Shown: positions 6,150 through 14,050, numbered from the stretch's first letter. The stretch is DNA of 36,519 nucleotides from 2-02-FULL-43-13 sp043813805 (GCA_043813805.1 JBDRKR010000026.1:1-36519); one strand, 5' to 3'. Translations and numbers: made by a program. Notes: generated by a model from the sequence alone, not told the origin.

Positions 6150-6851
6150 ATGAATCGGGAAGAAATAAAAAGGATTTTTGCCGAAACGGGCACCATAATC
6201 ATAAACGACCATTTCGTCTATGCCAGAAAAGCGGACGGCTGGTATCACGGTGGAGAATACGTCAATAAAGACGCTATCTATCCCTTTACGCGATTTGTCA
6301 GTCTGCTTTGTAAAGAAATCGCCGACCATTTCTGGGGAAACGACATTGATGTCGTGGTTGGGCCGACAGTCGGCGGGGTAATTCTCGCTCAGTGGACGGC
6401 TCATTGGTACGCCCCTTTCGCTTATCAGAAAGAAGTTTTAGCGGTTTACGCGGACGAGGAAGATATTCTTCAAGAAATGACCGGTGGCCAAGGGACGATC
6501 AAGGTAGGGACGCGCCGGATTCTGAAGCGTGGCTACGACAAGATTGTTAAAGGCCGGCGATGTCTTGTGGTGGAAGATGTTATTAATACAGGCGCGACTG
6601 TCAAGAAGACGATTGAGGCGATAAGGCTGGCCGGCGGTGATGTTGTTGGCGTTGGTGCCTTGGCGAACCGCAGTGGCGGCAAAGTGACTGCCGAGACGGT
6701 GGGGGCGCCAGAATTGTTTTCGCTTCTTGACTTGGACATGAAGATGTTTAAAGAAGAGGAATGCTCGATTTGCAAAGAGAAAGGACCGAAGTCGGTTCGC
6801 ACGGACCTGGGCAAGGGCAAAGAATTTCTCACTCGTACCGGTAACCTATAA
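6150..6851 (+). CDS. pyrE: Orotate phosphoribosyltransferase, second copy
   Basis: A 233-aa type I phosphoribosyltransferase with PRPP motif CLVVEDVINTGATV (138-151). It is longer than the first copy in the middle, with an insertion around 85-125 that replaces the usual short catalytic loop. The C-terminal CSIC (205-208) and GKGKEFL (221-227) tail parallels CPLC and GREFL in the first copy, so the pair share a subfamily. ATG 6150 has a near-perfect AAGGAGGTGA. Co-transcription with pyrF suggests OMP synthesis and decarboxylation as consecutive steps. Which of the two copies is the main orotate enzyme cannot be told from sequence alone. Confidence 0.75.
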   Translation: MNREEIKRIFAETGTIIINDHFVYARKADGWYHGGEYVNKDAIYPFTRFVSLLCKEIADHFWGNDIDVVVGPTVGGVILAQWTAHWYAPFAYQKEVLAVYADEEDILQEMTGGQGTIKVGTRRILKRGYDKIVKGRRCLVVEDVINTGATVKKTIEAIRLAGGDVVGVGALANRSGGKVTAETVGAPELFSLLDLDMKMFKEEECSICKEKGPKSVRTDLGKGKEFLTRTGNL

Positions 6852-6863
6852 GCAATCTATATA

Positions 6864-6897
6864 AAGTCGCTGGGTAATTAAACTCAGCGACTTTTTT
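6864..6897 (+). terminator. Terminator after pyrE2
   Basis: AGTCGCTG (6865-6872) pairs with CAGCGACT (6885-6892), followed by six T. It is immediately followed by the -35 of the pyrD promoter. Confidence 0.85.
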
Positions 6898-6900
6898 GTT

Positions 6901-6928
6901 TTGACGGATTTTTTAGATATGGTAGTTT
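6901..6928 (+). promoter_or_regulatory. pyrD-pyrC promoter
   Basis: TTGACG (6901-6906), 16-nt spacer, TGG-TAGTTT (-10 at 6923-6928). It has the same TGG-extended layout as the other three pyr promoters. Confidence 0.5.
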
Positions 6929-6984
6929 AAACCGAGAAGGGAAAGTACTTTCCAAATTTTTTAGGAAAGGAGGACAGAAACAGA

Positions 6985-8070
6985 ATGCTTTACCAAAAGT
7001 TGGTACGACCGCTATTGTTTAAGTTTTCTGGCAAAGACCCTGAAAAAGCCCATAATTTGGCCTTGGCCTTGCTCCGCTATCTTGGATGGCAAGAAAATAT
7101 ATTTAGTTTAGTGGAGAACCTTGCGTCTTTTGAGAGCCCACGATTAAGTCAAAACATTTTTGGTCTCGATTTTCTAAATTCCGTTGGATTGGCGGCGGGT
7201 TTTGATAAGAATGCAGTAGCTTTGCGAGGCCTTCAGTCTTTGGGGTTTGGCTTTCTGGAGATAGGAACAATAACCCGTCATCAGCAAGATGGCAACCCGC
7301 GGCCGCGCATTCTCCGTATACCCGAGCATCGGGCCATAATTAACTGGATGGGGTTTAATAATCACGGTGCCGATATAGTTGCAGACCGGTTGCGAGGTAC
7401 GGGCCGAATTAGTATTCCTATTGGGATAAGTGTGGGTAAATCTAAAATAACGCCCCTTGAGTCTGCGGCTGAGGACTACCTTTATTCTTTCAGGATGTTA
7501 TACCACTACGGGCAATATTTTGTTGTTAATGTCAGTTCACCCAACACCCCGGACTTGCGCAAACTTCAAGAAAAGGGGCATCTTAACATATTGTTGCCCG
7601 CAATGCAGAAAGAAAACGATTTTTTGGCAAGGAAGTTCGGGATACCTCGAAAACCCATTCTTGTGAAGGCGGCGCCCGATCTCACTTTTGAAGCTATCGA
7701 TGAGTTGTTGGACGTTTGCTTCCAATATCATATCGATGGCATAATCTTTGGAAACACGACCATTAGCCGAGAAGGATTAACCGGGCCAACAGAAACAAGG
7801 GGGGGCATGAGCGGTGATCCACTTTGGCCAAAGGCAATCGCTATAATTCGGTACGTCTACAAACAAACCAAAGGAAAACTTCCGGTCGTGGGAGTGGGAG
7901 GGATCATTAACGCCGAACGGGCTTACGAGATGCTTCATTACGCCGACTTGATCGAAATCTACACCGGCTTGATTTATGAGGGTCCTGCCATTTGCCACAA
8001 CATGAATAAGGGGATACTCAAGTTAATGAACCGAGACGGGATTAAACACATTTCGGAATTAAGGAGGTAA
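6985..8070 (+). CDS. pyrD: Dihydroorotate dehydrogenase, class 2 (quinone)
   Basis: A 361-aa FMN enzyme that oxidises dihydroorotate to orotate. Class 2 is shown by the N-terminal amphipathic helix region (LYQKLVRPLLFKFSGKDPEK), AGFDKN (71-76), NPRPR (104-108), INWMGFNN (119-126) and the NVSSPNTP active-site segment (182-189), whose serine is the base in this class. FMN-phosphate contacts are represented by VGVGGI near 305. Class 2 enzymes sit on the inner membrane and pass electrons to quinone, so some quinone or substitute acceptor is implied. ATG 6985 follows AAAGGAGG. The gene ends 3 nt before pyrC, whose ribosome binding site lies in the last codons of pyrD. Confidence 0.92.
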   Translation: MLYQKLVRPLLFKFSGKDPEKAHNLALALLRYLGWQENIFSLVENLASFESPRLSQNIFGLDFLNSVGLAAGFDKNAVALRGLQSLGFGFLEIGTITRHQQDGNPRPRILRIPEHRAIINWMGFNNHGADIVADRLRGTGRISIPIGISVGKSKITPLESAAEDYLYSFRMLYHYGQYFVVNVSSPNTPDLRKLQEKGHLNILLPAMQKENDFLARKFGIPRKPILVKAAPDLTFEAIDELLDVCFQYHIDGIIFGNTTISREGLTGPTETRGGMSGDPLWPKAIAIIRYVYKQTKGKLPVVGVGGIINAERAYEMLHYADLIEIYTGLIYEGPAICHNMNKGILKLMNRDGIKHISELRR

Positions 8071-8073
8071 GCA

Positions 8074-9348
8074 ATGAGAATAAACAATGTTGCGCTGGCC
8101 GACGGCCGAATTGTTGACATCGTGATCAAAGGAACTAAGATTACAAAGATAGAAAATCCGAGTAGTCAAGGGGATATAGACGGGACGGGGTTGGTCGCAT
8201 TGCCTGGAGGCATTGATACCCATGTGCATTCTAGAAGCCCGGGTGCCGAGCATAAGGAGGATTGGCCCCACTTGAACCTGGCGGCTTTAAAAGGTGGAGT
8301 GACCACGGTCTGCACAGTAGGGAACAATCTGCCATTTATGATTAGTCTTCAGGCCCTGCTTGATCAGAGGGAAGTCATAAAAGCGGCAGAAGTTAAGATT
8401 AATGTTTTTCACTGGCTTGTCGCGACATCTGACAATCTGTCTGAAATCAAGCTGGCGCTCCAGGAGCCGGATGTGCCTGGCGTGAAGGTTTTTCTAGGTT
8501 CGGCTCCGGAGAAAATTCTGGTAACAAATGAAAACGTGCTATGCCAGATTGCCCTTGAATGCAGAAAAAGCAGCAAGATATTGGCCGTGCATCCGGAATG
8601 CGAATCTCTAATGATTGCGAATCGTAGGGCACTGGGTCGGGCGCCGACCGTGGCCGATCATGCTCGAATTCATAATACTGAAACTGAAGTTTGGGAAGTC
8701 CGGAGAATGATTAGGGTTGTCAGTAAAACTCGCTGCCCGATTTATCTTTTCCATCTTTCAACCCCCGAGGCCATAAATTTGGCGCAGAACGCCAAATTCG
8801 CCGGCTTACCCGTTTACATCCAAACATGCCCCCATTACTTTATGTTCAACGAGGAAAGGTTGCGGGGGAATGGGGCTGGATTTTTCAAAATAAATCCCGC
8901 CTTGCGGACAGCGGAACAGGCTAAGAAGGTGTTGGAATACGTTCGAATGGGCTTTGTGGATTCAGTTGATACTGATCATGCCCCTCACGACGAAGACGAA
9001 AAACAAAGGATGGGATATGATAGTGTTCCCAGCGGCGCACCAGGGATAGAAGAACGGCTGCCAATTCTTCTTAATCTGGTCAGTCGAGGGAAGTTGGCTA
9101 TTGAGCAGGTGGCGAGATTATTTTCAATAAATGCAGCCAGAATTTTAGGACTGGCGACAAAAGGAAAAATTAAACCGGGTTACGATGCTGACTTAGTTTT
9201 GGTGGACATGAATAAGACACGGACTTTCAGCAATGAAACGGCTGCGTCAAAATGCGGCTGGACTCTCTACCGCGGTCTGACCATGCGCGGGATTCCGCAA
9301 ATAACAATCGTGGCCGGGCAGGTTGCCTGGTCAGAAAAATTAATCTAA
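8074..9348 (+). CDS. pyrC: Dihydroorotase
   Basis: A 424-aa amidohydrolase that interconverts carbamoyl-aspartate and dihydroorotate. Zinc and catalytic residues are visible: DTHVH (48-52), K138 in VKVFLGS as the carbamylated lysine, H173 in AVHPE, H227 in FHLST, and D301 in TDHAPH. This places it in the class I (multidomain-type) dihydroorotases, with C-terminal strands completing the small beta domain. The ribosome binding site AAGGAGG overlaps the pyrD stop, implying translational coupling. Allantoinase-like relatives exist, but the pyr neighbourhood supports PyrC. carAB and pyrB are not in the window, so the carbamoyl-aspartate source is unknown. Confidence 0.92.
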   Translation: MRINNVALADGRIVDIVIKGTKITKIENPSSQGDIDGTGLVALPGGIDTHVHSRSPGAEHKEDWPHLNLAALKGGVTTVCTVGNNLPFMISLQALLDQREVIKAAEVKINVFHWLVATSDNLSEIKLALQEPDVPGVKVFLGSAPEKILVTNENVLCQIALECRKSSKILAVHPECESLMIANRRALGRAPTVADHARIHNTETEVWEVRRMIRVVSKTRCPIYLFHLSTPEAINLAQNAKFAGLPVYIQTCPHYFMFNEERLRGNGAGFFKINPALRTAEQAKKVLEYVRMGFVDSVDTDHAPHDEDEKQRMGYDSVPSGAPGIEERLPILLNLVSRGKLAIEQVARLFSINAARILGLATKGKIKPGYDADLVLVDMNKTRTFSNETAASKCGWTLYRGLTMRGIPQITIVAGQVAWSEKLI

Positions 9349-9353
9349 AGTGA

Positions 9354-9388
9354 GGGGCTTCTGGTGTTCTGGAAGCCCCTTTTTATTT
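9354..9388 (+). terminator. Terminator of pyrD-pyrC
   Basis: GGGGCTTC (9354-9361) pairs with GAAGCCCC (9372-9379), followed by TTTTTATTT. Confidence 0.9.
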
Positions 9389-9412
9389 GAGTTATCCCCA
9401 GTTTTTGGCTTG

Positions 9413-9494
9413 ACCCCGTTAGAAGTTTATTACTGCAAAAAATTAAATCAAAATAAGGCTGATAGTTTTCCACAGAGCAGACTTCTAACGGGGT
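9413..9494 (+). repeat. 82-bp element with 14-bp inverted repeats
   Basis: ACCCCGTTAGAAGT (9413-9426) and ACTTCTAACGGGGT (9481-9494) are perfect reverse complements and enclose 54 bp of AT-rich sequence. The same ends recur at 33831-33954 and, shortened, inside miaB (22051-22082). The right end runs into TTGATT, the -35 of the PheRS promoter. A non-autonomous REP/MITE-type element is inferred; no transposase is in the window. Confidence 0.7.
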
Positions 9495-9522
9495 TGATTT
9501 CCCTCTATTTTTAGGGTAAAAT
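9494..9522 (+). promoter_or_regulatory. PheRS promoter, leaderless start
   Basis: TTGATT (9494-9499), 17-nt spacer, TAAAAT (9517-9522), then ATG at 9529 after 6 nt. The -35 overlaps the last base of the upstream palindromic element. Confidence 0.65.
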
Positions 9523-9528
9523 AGAGGA

Positions 9529-10677
9529 ATGAGCATGAGAAGAAATATTGTTATAAAAGACAAAAAAGAGGCGGAATTAATAAGGGAATTGGATAAAAGA
9601 AATGACATTAAAGCCGAGAGAATCAAGCGGCTTTTAGCACTTCCTGACCTGACAAAGAAAGAAAATTCTCCAGTAAAAATCATAAATGATAAAATAATGG
9701 AACTTCCGGTGTGGAACGATTTTGATGTGGTTGATATCCCTAAGATCGTTTCTGTACAAGACGATTTTGATCTTTTAAATACGCCGGCAGGTCACCCAAG
9801 TAGAAGAGAAACCGACACCTATTATTTAGACCAAATACACATTTTAAGAACGCAAATGACGGTAATGTGGCCGTATTATTTCAGAGATAAAGAAGTTTTG
9901 AAAAGGTTAAAAACCAACAGAGAAGTTGGCTCGTTGTCGCCGGGGATTGTTTTTAGAAAAGACGAAATCGACCGAAAGCATTTTCCGGCATTTCATCAGA
10001 CAGATTTTTTATATGTTTGCAGGAAAGATAAAAGAATTATTACTTTAAAAGAGTTACAAGATATCCAAGCTGATGCAGTAAAGGCAATTTTCGGAGATAT
10101 CGAATTTAGATTTTTAGTTGATACGTTTCCTTTTACAGATCCGTCAACTCAAGTAGAAATTAATTGGGGAGGAAAATGGATTGAAATAACGGGAGCCGGA
10201 CTTGTACACCCAAACTGTCTGAAAAATTTCGGATTAGATCCGGAAGTATATAATGGTTGGGCGGGAACATTCGGGCTCGACAGGGTTGCAATGATAAAAA
10301 TGGGAATTCCGGATATCAGAATACTTTGGTCGGAAGACGCGAGAATTACCGGCCAGTTCAAAGACATTAACAGCAAATATAAAGAAGTGAGCAAGTATCC
10401 GGAAATTTCAAGAGATATTTCCTTCGTAATCGATAAGAACATAAATCTGAATAATTATTACGAAATCGTGAGGGATTTCGCCGAAAATTTAATTGAAGAG
10501 GTAAAACTCATCGACAGCTACGAAGATGAAGAAAAATTCGGAAAAGACAAAAAGAGCTATACTTTCAGGATTGTCTATCGGTCCCCGGAAAGAACCCTGA
10601 AGAACGATGAAATAAACAAAATCCAGACTGAGATCAGAAATAAAACAAAACAAGAGTTAAAAGCCGTGCTACGTTAA
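9529..10677 (+). CDS. Single-chain phenylalanyl-tRNA synthetase
   Basis: A 382-aa class II synthetase that charges tRNA-Phe. After a short basic N-terminus, residues 80-280 are the PheRS alpha catalytic domain: HFPAFHQTD (151-159, motif 2 region), EITGAGLVHP (219-228) and GWAGTFGLDRVAM (243-255, motif 3), then IPDIRILWSED. Residues 288-382 are an FDX-ACB anticodon-binding domain with KYPEISRDISF and YRSPERTL. That domain normally ends the bacterial beta subunit. This order, with no beta subunit, matches the monomeric mitochondrial PheRS rather than the bacterial alpha2-beta2 enzyme. No pheT is in the window. M1 or M3 could be the start; the -10 box position favours M1. PylS/SepRS-like relatives seem less likely because of the FDX-ACB domain. 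Confidence 0.8.
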   Translation: MSMRRNIVIKDKKEAELIRELDKRNDIKAERIKRLLALPDLTKKENSPVKIINDKIMELPVWNDFDVVDIPKIVSVQDDFDLLNTPAGHPSRRETDTYYLDQIHILRTQMTVMWPYYFRDKEVLKRLKTNREVGSLSPGIVFRKDEIDRKHFPAFHQTDFLYVCRKDKRIITLKELQDIQADAVKAIFGDIEFRFLVDTFPFTDPSTQVEINWGGKWIEITGAGLVHPNCLKNFGLDPEVYNGWAGTFGLDRVAMIKMGIPDIRILWSEDARITGQFKDINSKYKEVSKYPEISRDISFVIDKNINLNNYYEIVRDFAENLIEEVKLIDSYEDEEKFGKDKKSYTFRIVYRSPERTLKNDEINKIQTEIRNKTKQELKAVLR

Positions 10678-10688
10678 ACCGAATTAAA

Positions 10689-10730
10689 GATTTACGAAAT
10701 CCACTCAGATTTGAGAGGATTTCGTAAATC
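10689..10730 (+). repeat. 14-bp inverted repeat before gyrB
   Basis: GATTTACGAAATCC (10689-10702) and GGATTTCGTAAATC (10717-10730) are perfect reverse complements around a 14-nt loop. It can serve as a terminator-like hairpin for the PheRS transcript. The gyrB promoter overlaps its right arm. Confidence 0.7.
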
Positions 10731-10739
10731 CAGTAATAA
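10711..10739 (+). promoter_or_regulatory. Possible gyrB promoter
   Basis: TTGAGA (10711-10716) lies in the loop of the inverted repeat; TAATAA (10734-10739) follows after 17 nt; ATG 10748 is 8 nt further on. The -10 is weak but the spacing matches the other leaderless starts here. Confidence 0.4.
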
Positions 10740-10747
10740 ATAAAAAT

Positions 10748-12694
10748 ATGCTAAAACAAAAAAGTGCGCCCGATAAAATCGAGTCAGGTTATACAGCCAA
10801 AGATATTTATGTTTTACAGGGACTGGACCCGGTAAGAAAGCGTCCTGGCATGTATATTGGGTCAACGGGGCCTGAGGGCTTGCATCATTTGGTTTGGGAG
10901 TGCGTTGATAACAGCATTGATGAGGCTATGGCCGGTTATGCCAAAAACGTCCAGGTCGTGCTTCTGCCCCAAAATCGGGTAAAAACCGTTGATGATGGCC
11001 GGGGCATTCCCGTGGAAAAACATCCGCAGACCAAAAAATCGGCTTTAGAGACCGTCATGACCACGCTTCATAAGGGAGCTAAGTTCGGCAGTCAGGCTTA
11101 CAAGATATCAGGAGGCCTTCACGGCGTGGGAGTCGCAGTAGTGTGCGCCCTTTCAAAGTGGTCGCGAGCCGAGGTTTGCCGGGGAGGAGTCAGGTATTTT
11201 CAAGAGTATACTAAGGGCAAGCCCACGGCTGGCGTTAAGAAAGATATTAAGTGCGAACAGACTGGCACGACCATTTTTTTTGAACCCGATCCGGAAATTT
11301 TCCCGGAAATCAAATTTGATATCAAAAAGATTTCAACCCACTTGCGTCAGCAAGCTTATTTAACTAAAGGAATCAGGATCAATATTGTCGATGATCGGGA
11401 GCGCGGCGCGCCGGCTAAACCCTATACTTTCTATTTCGAAGGGGGGTTGCAGTCCTATGTCAGGTATCTTGTCCATGGGGCTGTGCCCATCCAGCAGAAT
11501 ATTTTTTATGCGACTAATGAAAAAGACGGTATTGCCGTTGAAGCGGCTTTCCAGTACACGAGAGACAGGGAGTTCTATGAAGAAAGTTTTGCCAATAATA
11601 TTCATACCGGAGAAGGAGGAACTCACACGACCGGTTTCCGGGGCGCTTTGACGAGGTCGCTTAACGATTACGCCAGGAAAAACAGCTTTTTGAAAGAGAA
11701 AGATGAAAATTTGACCGGTGAAGATTTAAGGGACGGGTTCACGGGCGTGATTTCCGTCAAATTAAGAGAGCCTCAGTTCGAAGGCCAGACCAAAGCGAAA
11801 TTAGGCAACCCCGAAGTCAAATCAGCCGTAGAAACTGTGGTTTTGGAAGGTATGACGGATTTCTTGGAAAGAAACCCGCAGGATGCCAGAGGTATTATTG
11901 AAACATGTTTATTGTCAGCTAAAGCGAGAAAGGCGGCTAAAGCCGCGCGTCAAACGGTTTTAAGGAAGGGAGTTTTAGACGGTTTGGCTTTACCGGGGAA
12001 ACTCGCCGATTGTTCTTCCAGAGTCCCCGAAGAGTCAGAGCTTTTTATCGTTGAAGGAGATTCGGCCGGCGGTTCGTGTAAGATGGGCCGCAACCGGGCG
12101 TTTCAGGCGATTTTACCGCTACGCGGAAAAATCCTAAACATTGAAAGAGCGCGGCTTGATAAAATGCTGGCCTCCAAAGAGATAAGAGCCCTGATTATCG
12201 CTTTGGGCACGGCCATCGGAGAAGACTTTAATCTGGAAAATTTAAGGTATCACCGCATTATCTTAACCTTGGATGCTGATGTTGACGGATCGCATATCAG
12301 AACCCTGCTTTTGACTCTTTTTTACCGCCATTTCCAGCCGATTATTGCCGGAGGCCATTTGTATATTGCCCAGCCGCCTTTATACAAGATTCAATTGGGC
12401 AAAAAAATGGAATATGCCTATAACGAAGAGGACAGGGTTGAGATTGCCGATGCCATGAAAAAAATTGCTACGGGCAATCCGGTTATCCAGCGCTATAAGG
12501 GTCTCGGAGAAATGAATCCGGAGCAGTTGTGGGAAACAACCATGAATCCGGCAAACAGGATTTTATTGAGAGTAGATATTGAAGACGCCCGGGAAGCCGA
12601 CAGGGTCTTTGACGTTTTAATGGGGGATGATGTTTTACCCAGAAAAAAGTTCATCCAGGCTCACGCCAAGAAGGTGAGGAACCTCGATATTTGA
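10748..12694 (+). CDS. gyrB: DNA gyrase subunit B
   Basis: A 648-aa ATPase subunit of type IIA topoisomerase. The GHKL ATPase shows VDNSIDEA (53-60), DDGRGIP (82-88) and GGLHGVG (122-128). The Toprim domain has VEGDSAGG and DADVDGSHIR, and QRYKGLGEMNPEQLWETTMNP closes the C-terminal part. The length is close to that of Gram-positive-type GyrB and lacks the long insertion of proteobacterial GyrB. ParE is the close alternative: without gyrA or parC nearby, the choice rests on the Toprim tail and general likeness. No ribosome binding site is seen, and the ATG follows a possible -10 by 8 nt. Confidence 0.9.
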   Translation: MLKQKSAPDKIESGYTAKDIYVLQGLDPVRKRPGMYIGSTGPEGLHHLVWECVDNSIDEAMAGYAKNVQVVLLPQNRVKTVDDGRGIPVEKHPQTKKSALETVMTTLHKGAKFGSQAYKISGGLHGVGVAVVCALSKWSRAEVCRGGVRYFQEYTKGKPTAGVKKDIKCEQTGTTIFFEPDPEIFPEIKFDIKKISTHLRQQAYLTKGIRINIVDDRERGAPAKPYTFYFEGGLQSYVRYLVHGAVPIQQNIFYATNEKDGIAVEAAFQYTRDREFYEESFANNIHTGEGGTHTTGFRGALTRSLNDYARKNSFLKEKDENLTGEDLRDGFTGVISVKLREPQFEGQTKAKLGNPEVKSAVETVVLEGMTDFLERNPQDARGIIETCLLSAKARKAAKAARQTVLRKGVLDGLALPGKLADCSSRVPEESELFIVEGDSAGGSCKMGRNRAFQAILPLRGKILNIERARLDKMLASKEIRALIIALGTAIGEDFNLENLRYHRIILTLDADVDGSHIRTLLLTLFYRHFQPIIAGGHLYIAQPPLYKIQLGKKMEYAYNEEDRVEIADAMKKIATGNPVIQRYKGLGEMNPEQLWETTMNPANRILLRVDIEDAREADRVFDVLMGDDVLPRKKFIQAHAKKVRNLDI

Positions 12695-12703
12695 CGATTA
12701 ACA

Positions 12704-12745
12704 GCAGTCCGACTGCCCTTAAAATTTAAAGGGCAATCGGACTGC
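12704..12745 (+). repeat. Palindromic element of the GTCCGAC family after gyrB
   Basis: GCAGTCCGACTGCCCTT (12704-12720) and AAGGGCAATCGGACTGC (12729-12745) form a near-perfect 17-bp stem with one mismatch and an AT-only loop. The core GCAGTCCGACTGC is itself palindromic. It may act as terminator of gyrB. Related cores occur at 14051, 18871/18902 and 34096. Confidence 0.65.
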
Positions 12746-12758
12746 CTAAATATCCGTT

Positions 12759-13205
12759 ATGGCAGAACAAGAAACAGATAAAAAAGGAATAATCAAAGCA
12801 TTGATTTTTGCGCTTTTGCTTGCTTTTTTGGTTATTGGAGTTTTGGGCTGGCAGTATCGTAAAATAGAAACCGAAAAAGTTCCGGCTTTGGAAGAAAAAA
12901 TCGAGCAAAAAATCGCGGAGTCCGCTTTGGATAAATTTATGTATGCGCGCATCGGAAGAAATGAACAAGTCGCCTTGAATTACTTAACCGAAGTTGCGAT
13001 GGAGCAGAAAAACAGCAATGGATTTTCGTTATTGGGCGATTTTAAAACTTACGAAATTTTGAATCAAGACAAATTATCCGATGATCGGTACCGTTTTGCC
13101 GTAAAAATCTATGACGGCGGCAGAATGAACGATTGGGTGGAGGTTATTACTTTAACCAAGATTTTAGACCAATACTACATTGACTCGGTCGAAATGGGCG
13201 GTTGA
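12759..13205 (+). CDS. Unrecognised single-pass membrane protein
   Basis: A 148-aa protein with a short cytoplasmic N-terminus, one transmembrane helix (about 13-32, ALIFALLLAFLVIGVLGW), then an acidic helical linker and an outside domain ending in a beta-rich stretch (RFAVKIYDGG, WVEVITLTKILDQYYIDSVE). The outer domain resembles small NTF2/cystatin-like folds by its closing strands, but this is only an impression. The -10-like TAAATA is 6 nt before the ATG and there is no ribosome binding site. It precedes secE, which has its own promoter. Confidence 0.55.
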   Translation: MAEQETDKKGIIKALIFALLLAFLVIGVLGWQYRKIETEKVPALEEKIEQKIAESALDKFMYARIGRNEQVALNYLTEVAMEQKNSNGFSLLGDFKTYEILNQDKLSDDRYRFAVKIYDGGRMNDWVEVITLTKILDQYYIDSVEMGG

Positions 13206-13214
13206 AGACAGGGG

Positions 13215-13243
13215 TTGACTTGGAGCCAGTGCCCTGCTATTAT
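13215..13243 (+). promoter_or_regulatory. Promoter of secE-nusG-rplK
   Basis: TTGACT (13215-13220), 17-nt spacer, TATTAT (13238-13243). The predicted start near 13250 places a hairpin at the very 5' end of the mRNA. Confidence 0.7.
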
Positions 13244-13250
13244 GGGGATG

Positions 13251-13268
13251 AAGACCCCGACGGGTCTT
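13251..13268 (+). promoter_or_regulatory. 5' hairpin in the secE leader
   Basis: AAGACCC (13251-13257) pairs with GGGTCTT (13262-13268) around CGAC, then TTAAAAAAGG and the secE ATG. The hairpin would form the first bases of the transcript. It could stabilise the mRNA or control access to the AAAGG ribosome binding site; a terminator role is less likely with only a short T run. Confidence 0.45.
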
Positions 13269-13278
13269 TTAAAAAAGG

Positions 13279-13464
13279 ATGTTTAACCGAATTACTACAT
13301 TTTTAAAAGAAGTCAAATTAGAGGTCAGGAAAGTCAACTGGCCCACGCGCCACCAGACGATAAGGTATACCCTGATCATCTTAGGGATATCTTCGATTGT
13401 CGCCGTGTTTTTGGGTAGCCTCGATTTTCTGTTTACCTTCTTGTTAGAAAAGTTTATTTTGTAA
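13279..13464 (+). CDS. secE: Preprotein translocase subunit SecE
   Basis: A 61-aa minimal SecE. The amphipathic surface helix with the conserved FLKEVKLEVRKVNWPTRHQT segment (8-27) is followed by one transmembrane helix (about 29-52). It stabilises SecY in the inner membrane. The single-helix form is normal for bacteria outside the Proteobacteria. It is directly followed by nusG, a gene order conserved across bacteria. Confidence 0.92.
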   Translation: MFNRITTFLKEVKLEVRKVNWPTRHQTIRYTLIILGISSIVAVFLGSLDFLFTFLLEKFIL

Positions 13465-13469
13465 AAAAC

Positions 13470-14015
13470 ATGCCAAAACAACAAATTGAGCAACAGAAGA
13501 ATTGGTACGTTATTCATACTTATTCGGGGTATGAGGACGCCGTGGCCAAGAACTTGAAGCAAAGAATCGAATCTTTGGGCATGGAAGACAAGATTTTCAA
13601 CGTGATCGTACCTAAAGAAAAGAAAATCAAAATTAAAGACGGCAAAAGAAAAGTAACCGAAGAAAAGATTTATCCCGGGTATGTTTTGGTGGAAATGATC
13701 GTGACCGATGACTCTTGGTACGTGGTCAGAAATACCCCCAATGTTACGGGGTTCGTCGGAGCGGGGACGACTCCAGTGCCTGTTTCTCTTTCAGAGATCG
13801 ATATTTTAAAGAAAAAGATGGGCGTCGAAACTCCGCAGTATAAGATTGACGTTGAGGTGGGAGATGCGGTAAAAATTGTAGACGGGCCCTTCAAGGACTT
13901 TGACGGCAAGGTTTCCGAAATCGACCAAGAGAGAGGCAAGATCAAGGTTTTGGTTAATATGTTCGGCCGGGACACGCCGGTAGAGCTCGATTCATTACAG
14001 ATTAAAAAGATTTAA
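13470..14015 (+). CDS. nusG: Transcription elongation factor NusG
   Basis: A 181-aa protein. The NGN domain starts WYVIHTYSGYEDAVAKNL (about 12-29) and includes YPGYVLVEM and NTPNVTGFVG. The KOW domain follows (VEVGDAVKIVDGPFKDFDGKVSEID, with GRDTPVELDSLQIKKI at the end). It binds RNA polymerase and helps couple transcription to Rho or the ribosome. It starts 5 nt after secE and precedes rplK, so it belongs to the same operon. The KIKIKDGKRK stretch at 48-58 is the usual flexible loop. Confidence 0.95.
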   Translation: MPKQQIEQQKNWYVIHTYSGYEDAVAKNLKQRIESLGMEDKIFNVIVPKEKKIKIKDGKRKVTEEKIYPGYVLVEMIVTDDSWYVVRNTPNVTGFVGAGTTPVPVSLSEIDILKKKMGVETPQYKIDVEVGDAVKIVDGPFKDFDGKVSEIDQERGKIKVLVNMFGRDTPVELDSLQIKKI

Positions 14016-14050
14016 ATATTAGGACGTGCGACCTCGATTATTTGTTAATA

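Noticed and set aside
5745..6404. A 219-codon minus-strand frame across pyrF and pyrE2.
   Set aside because: It is antisense to two well-supported enzymes with ribosome binding sites; its own translation has no recognisable motif and no start signal.
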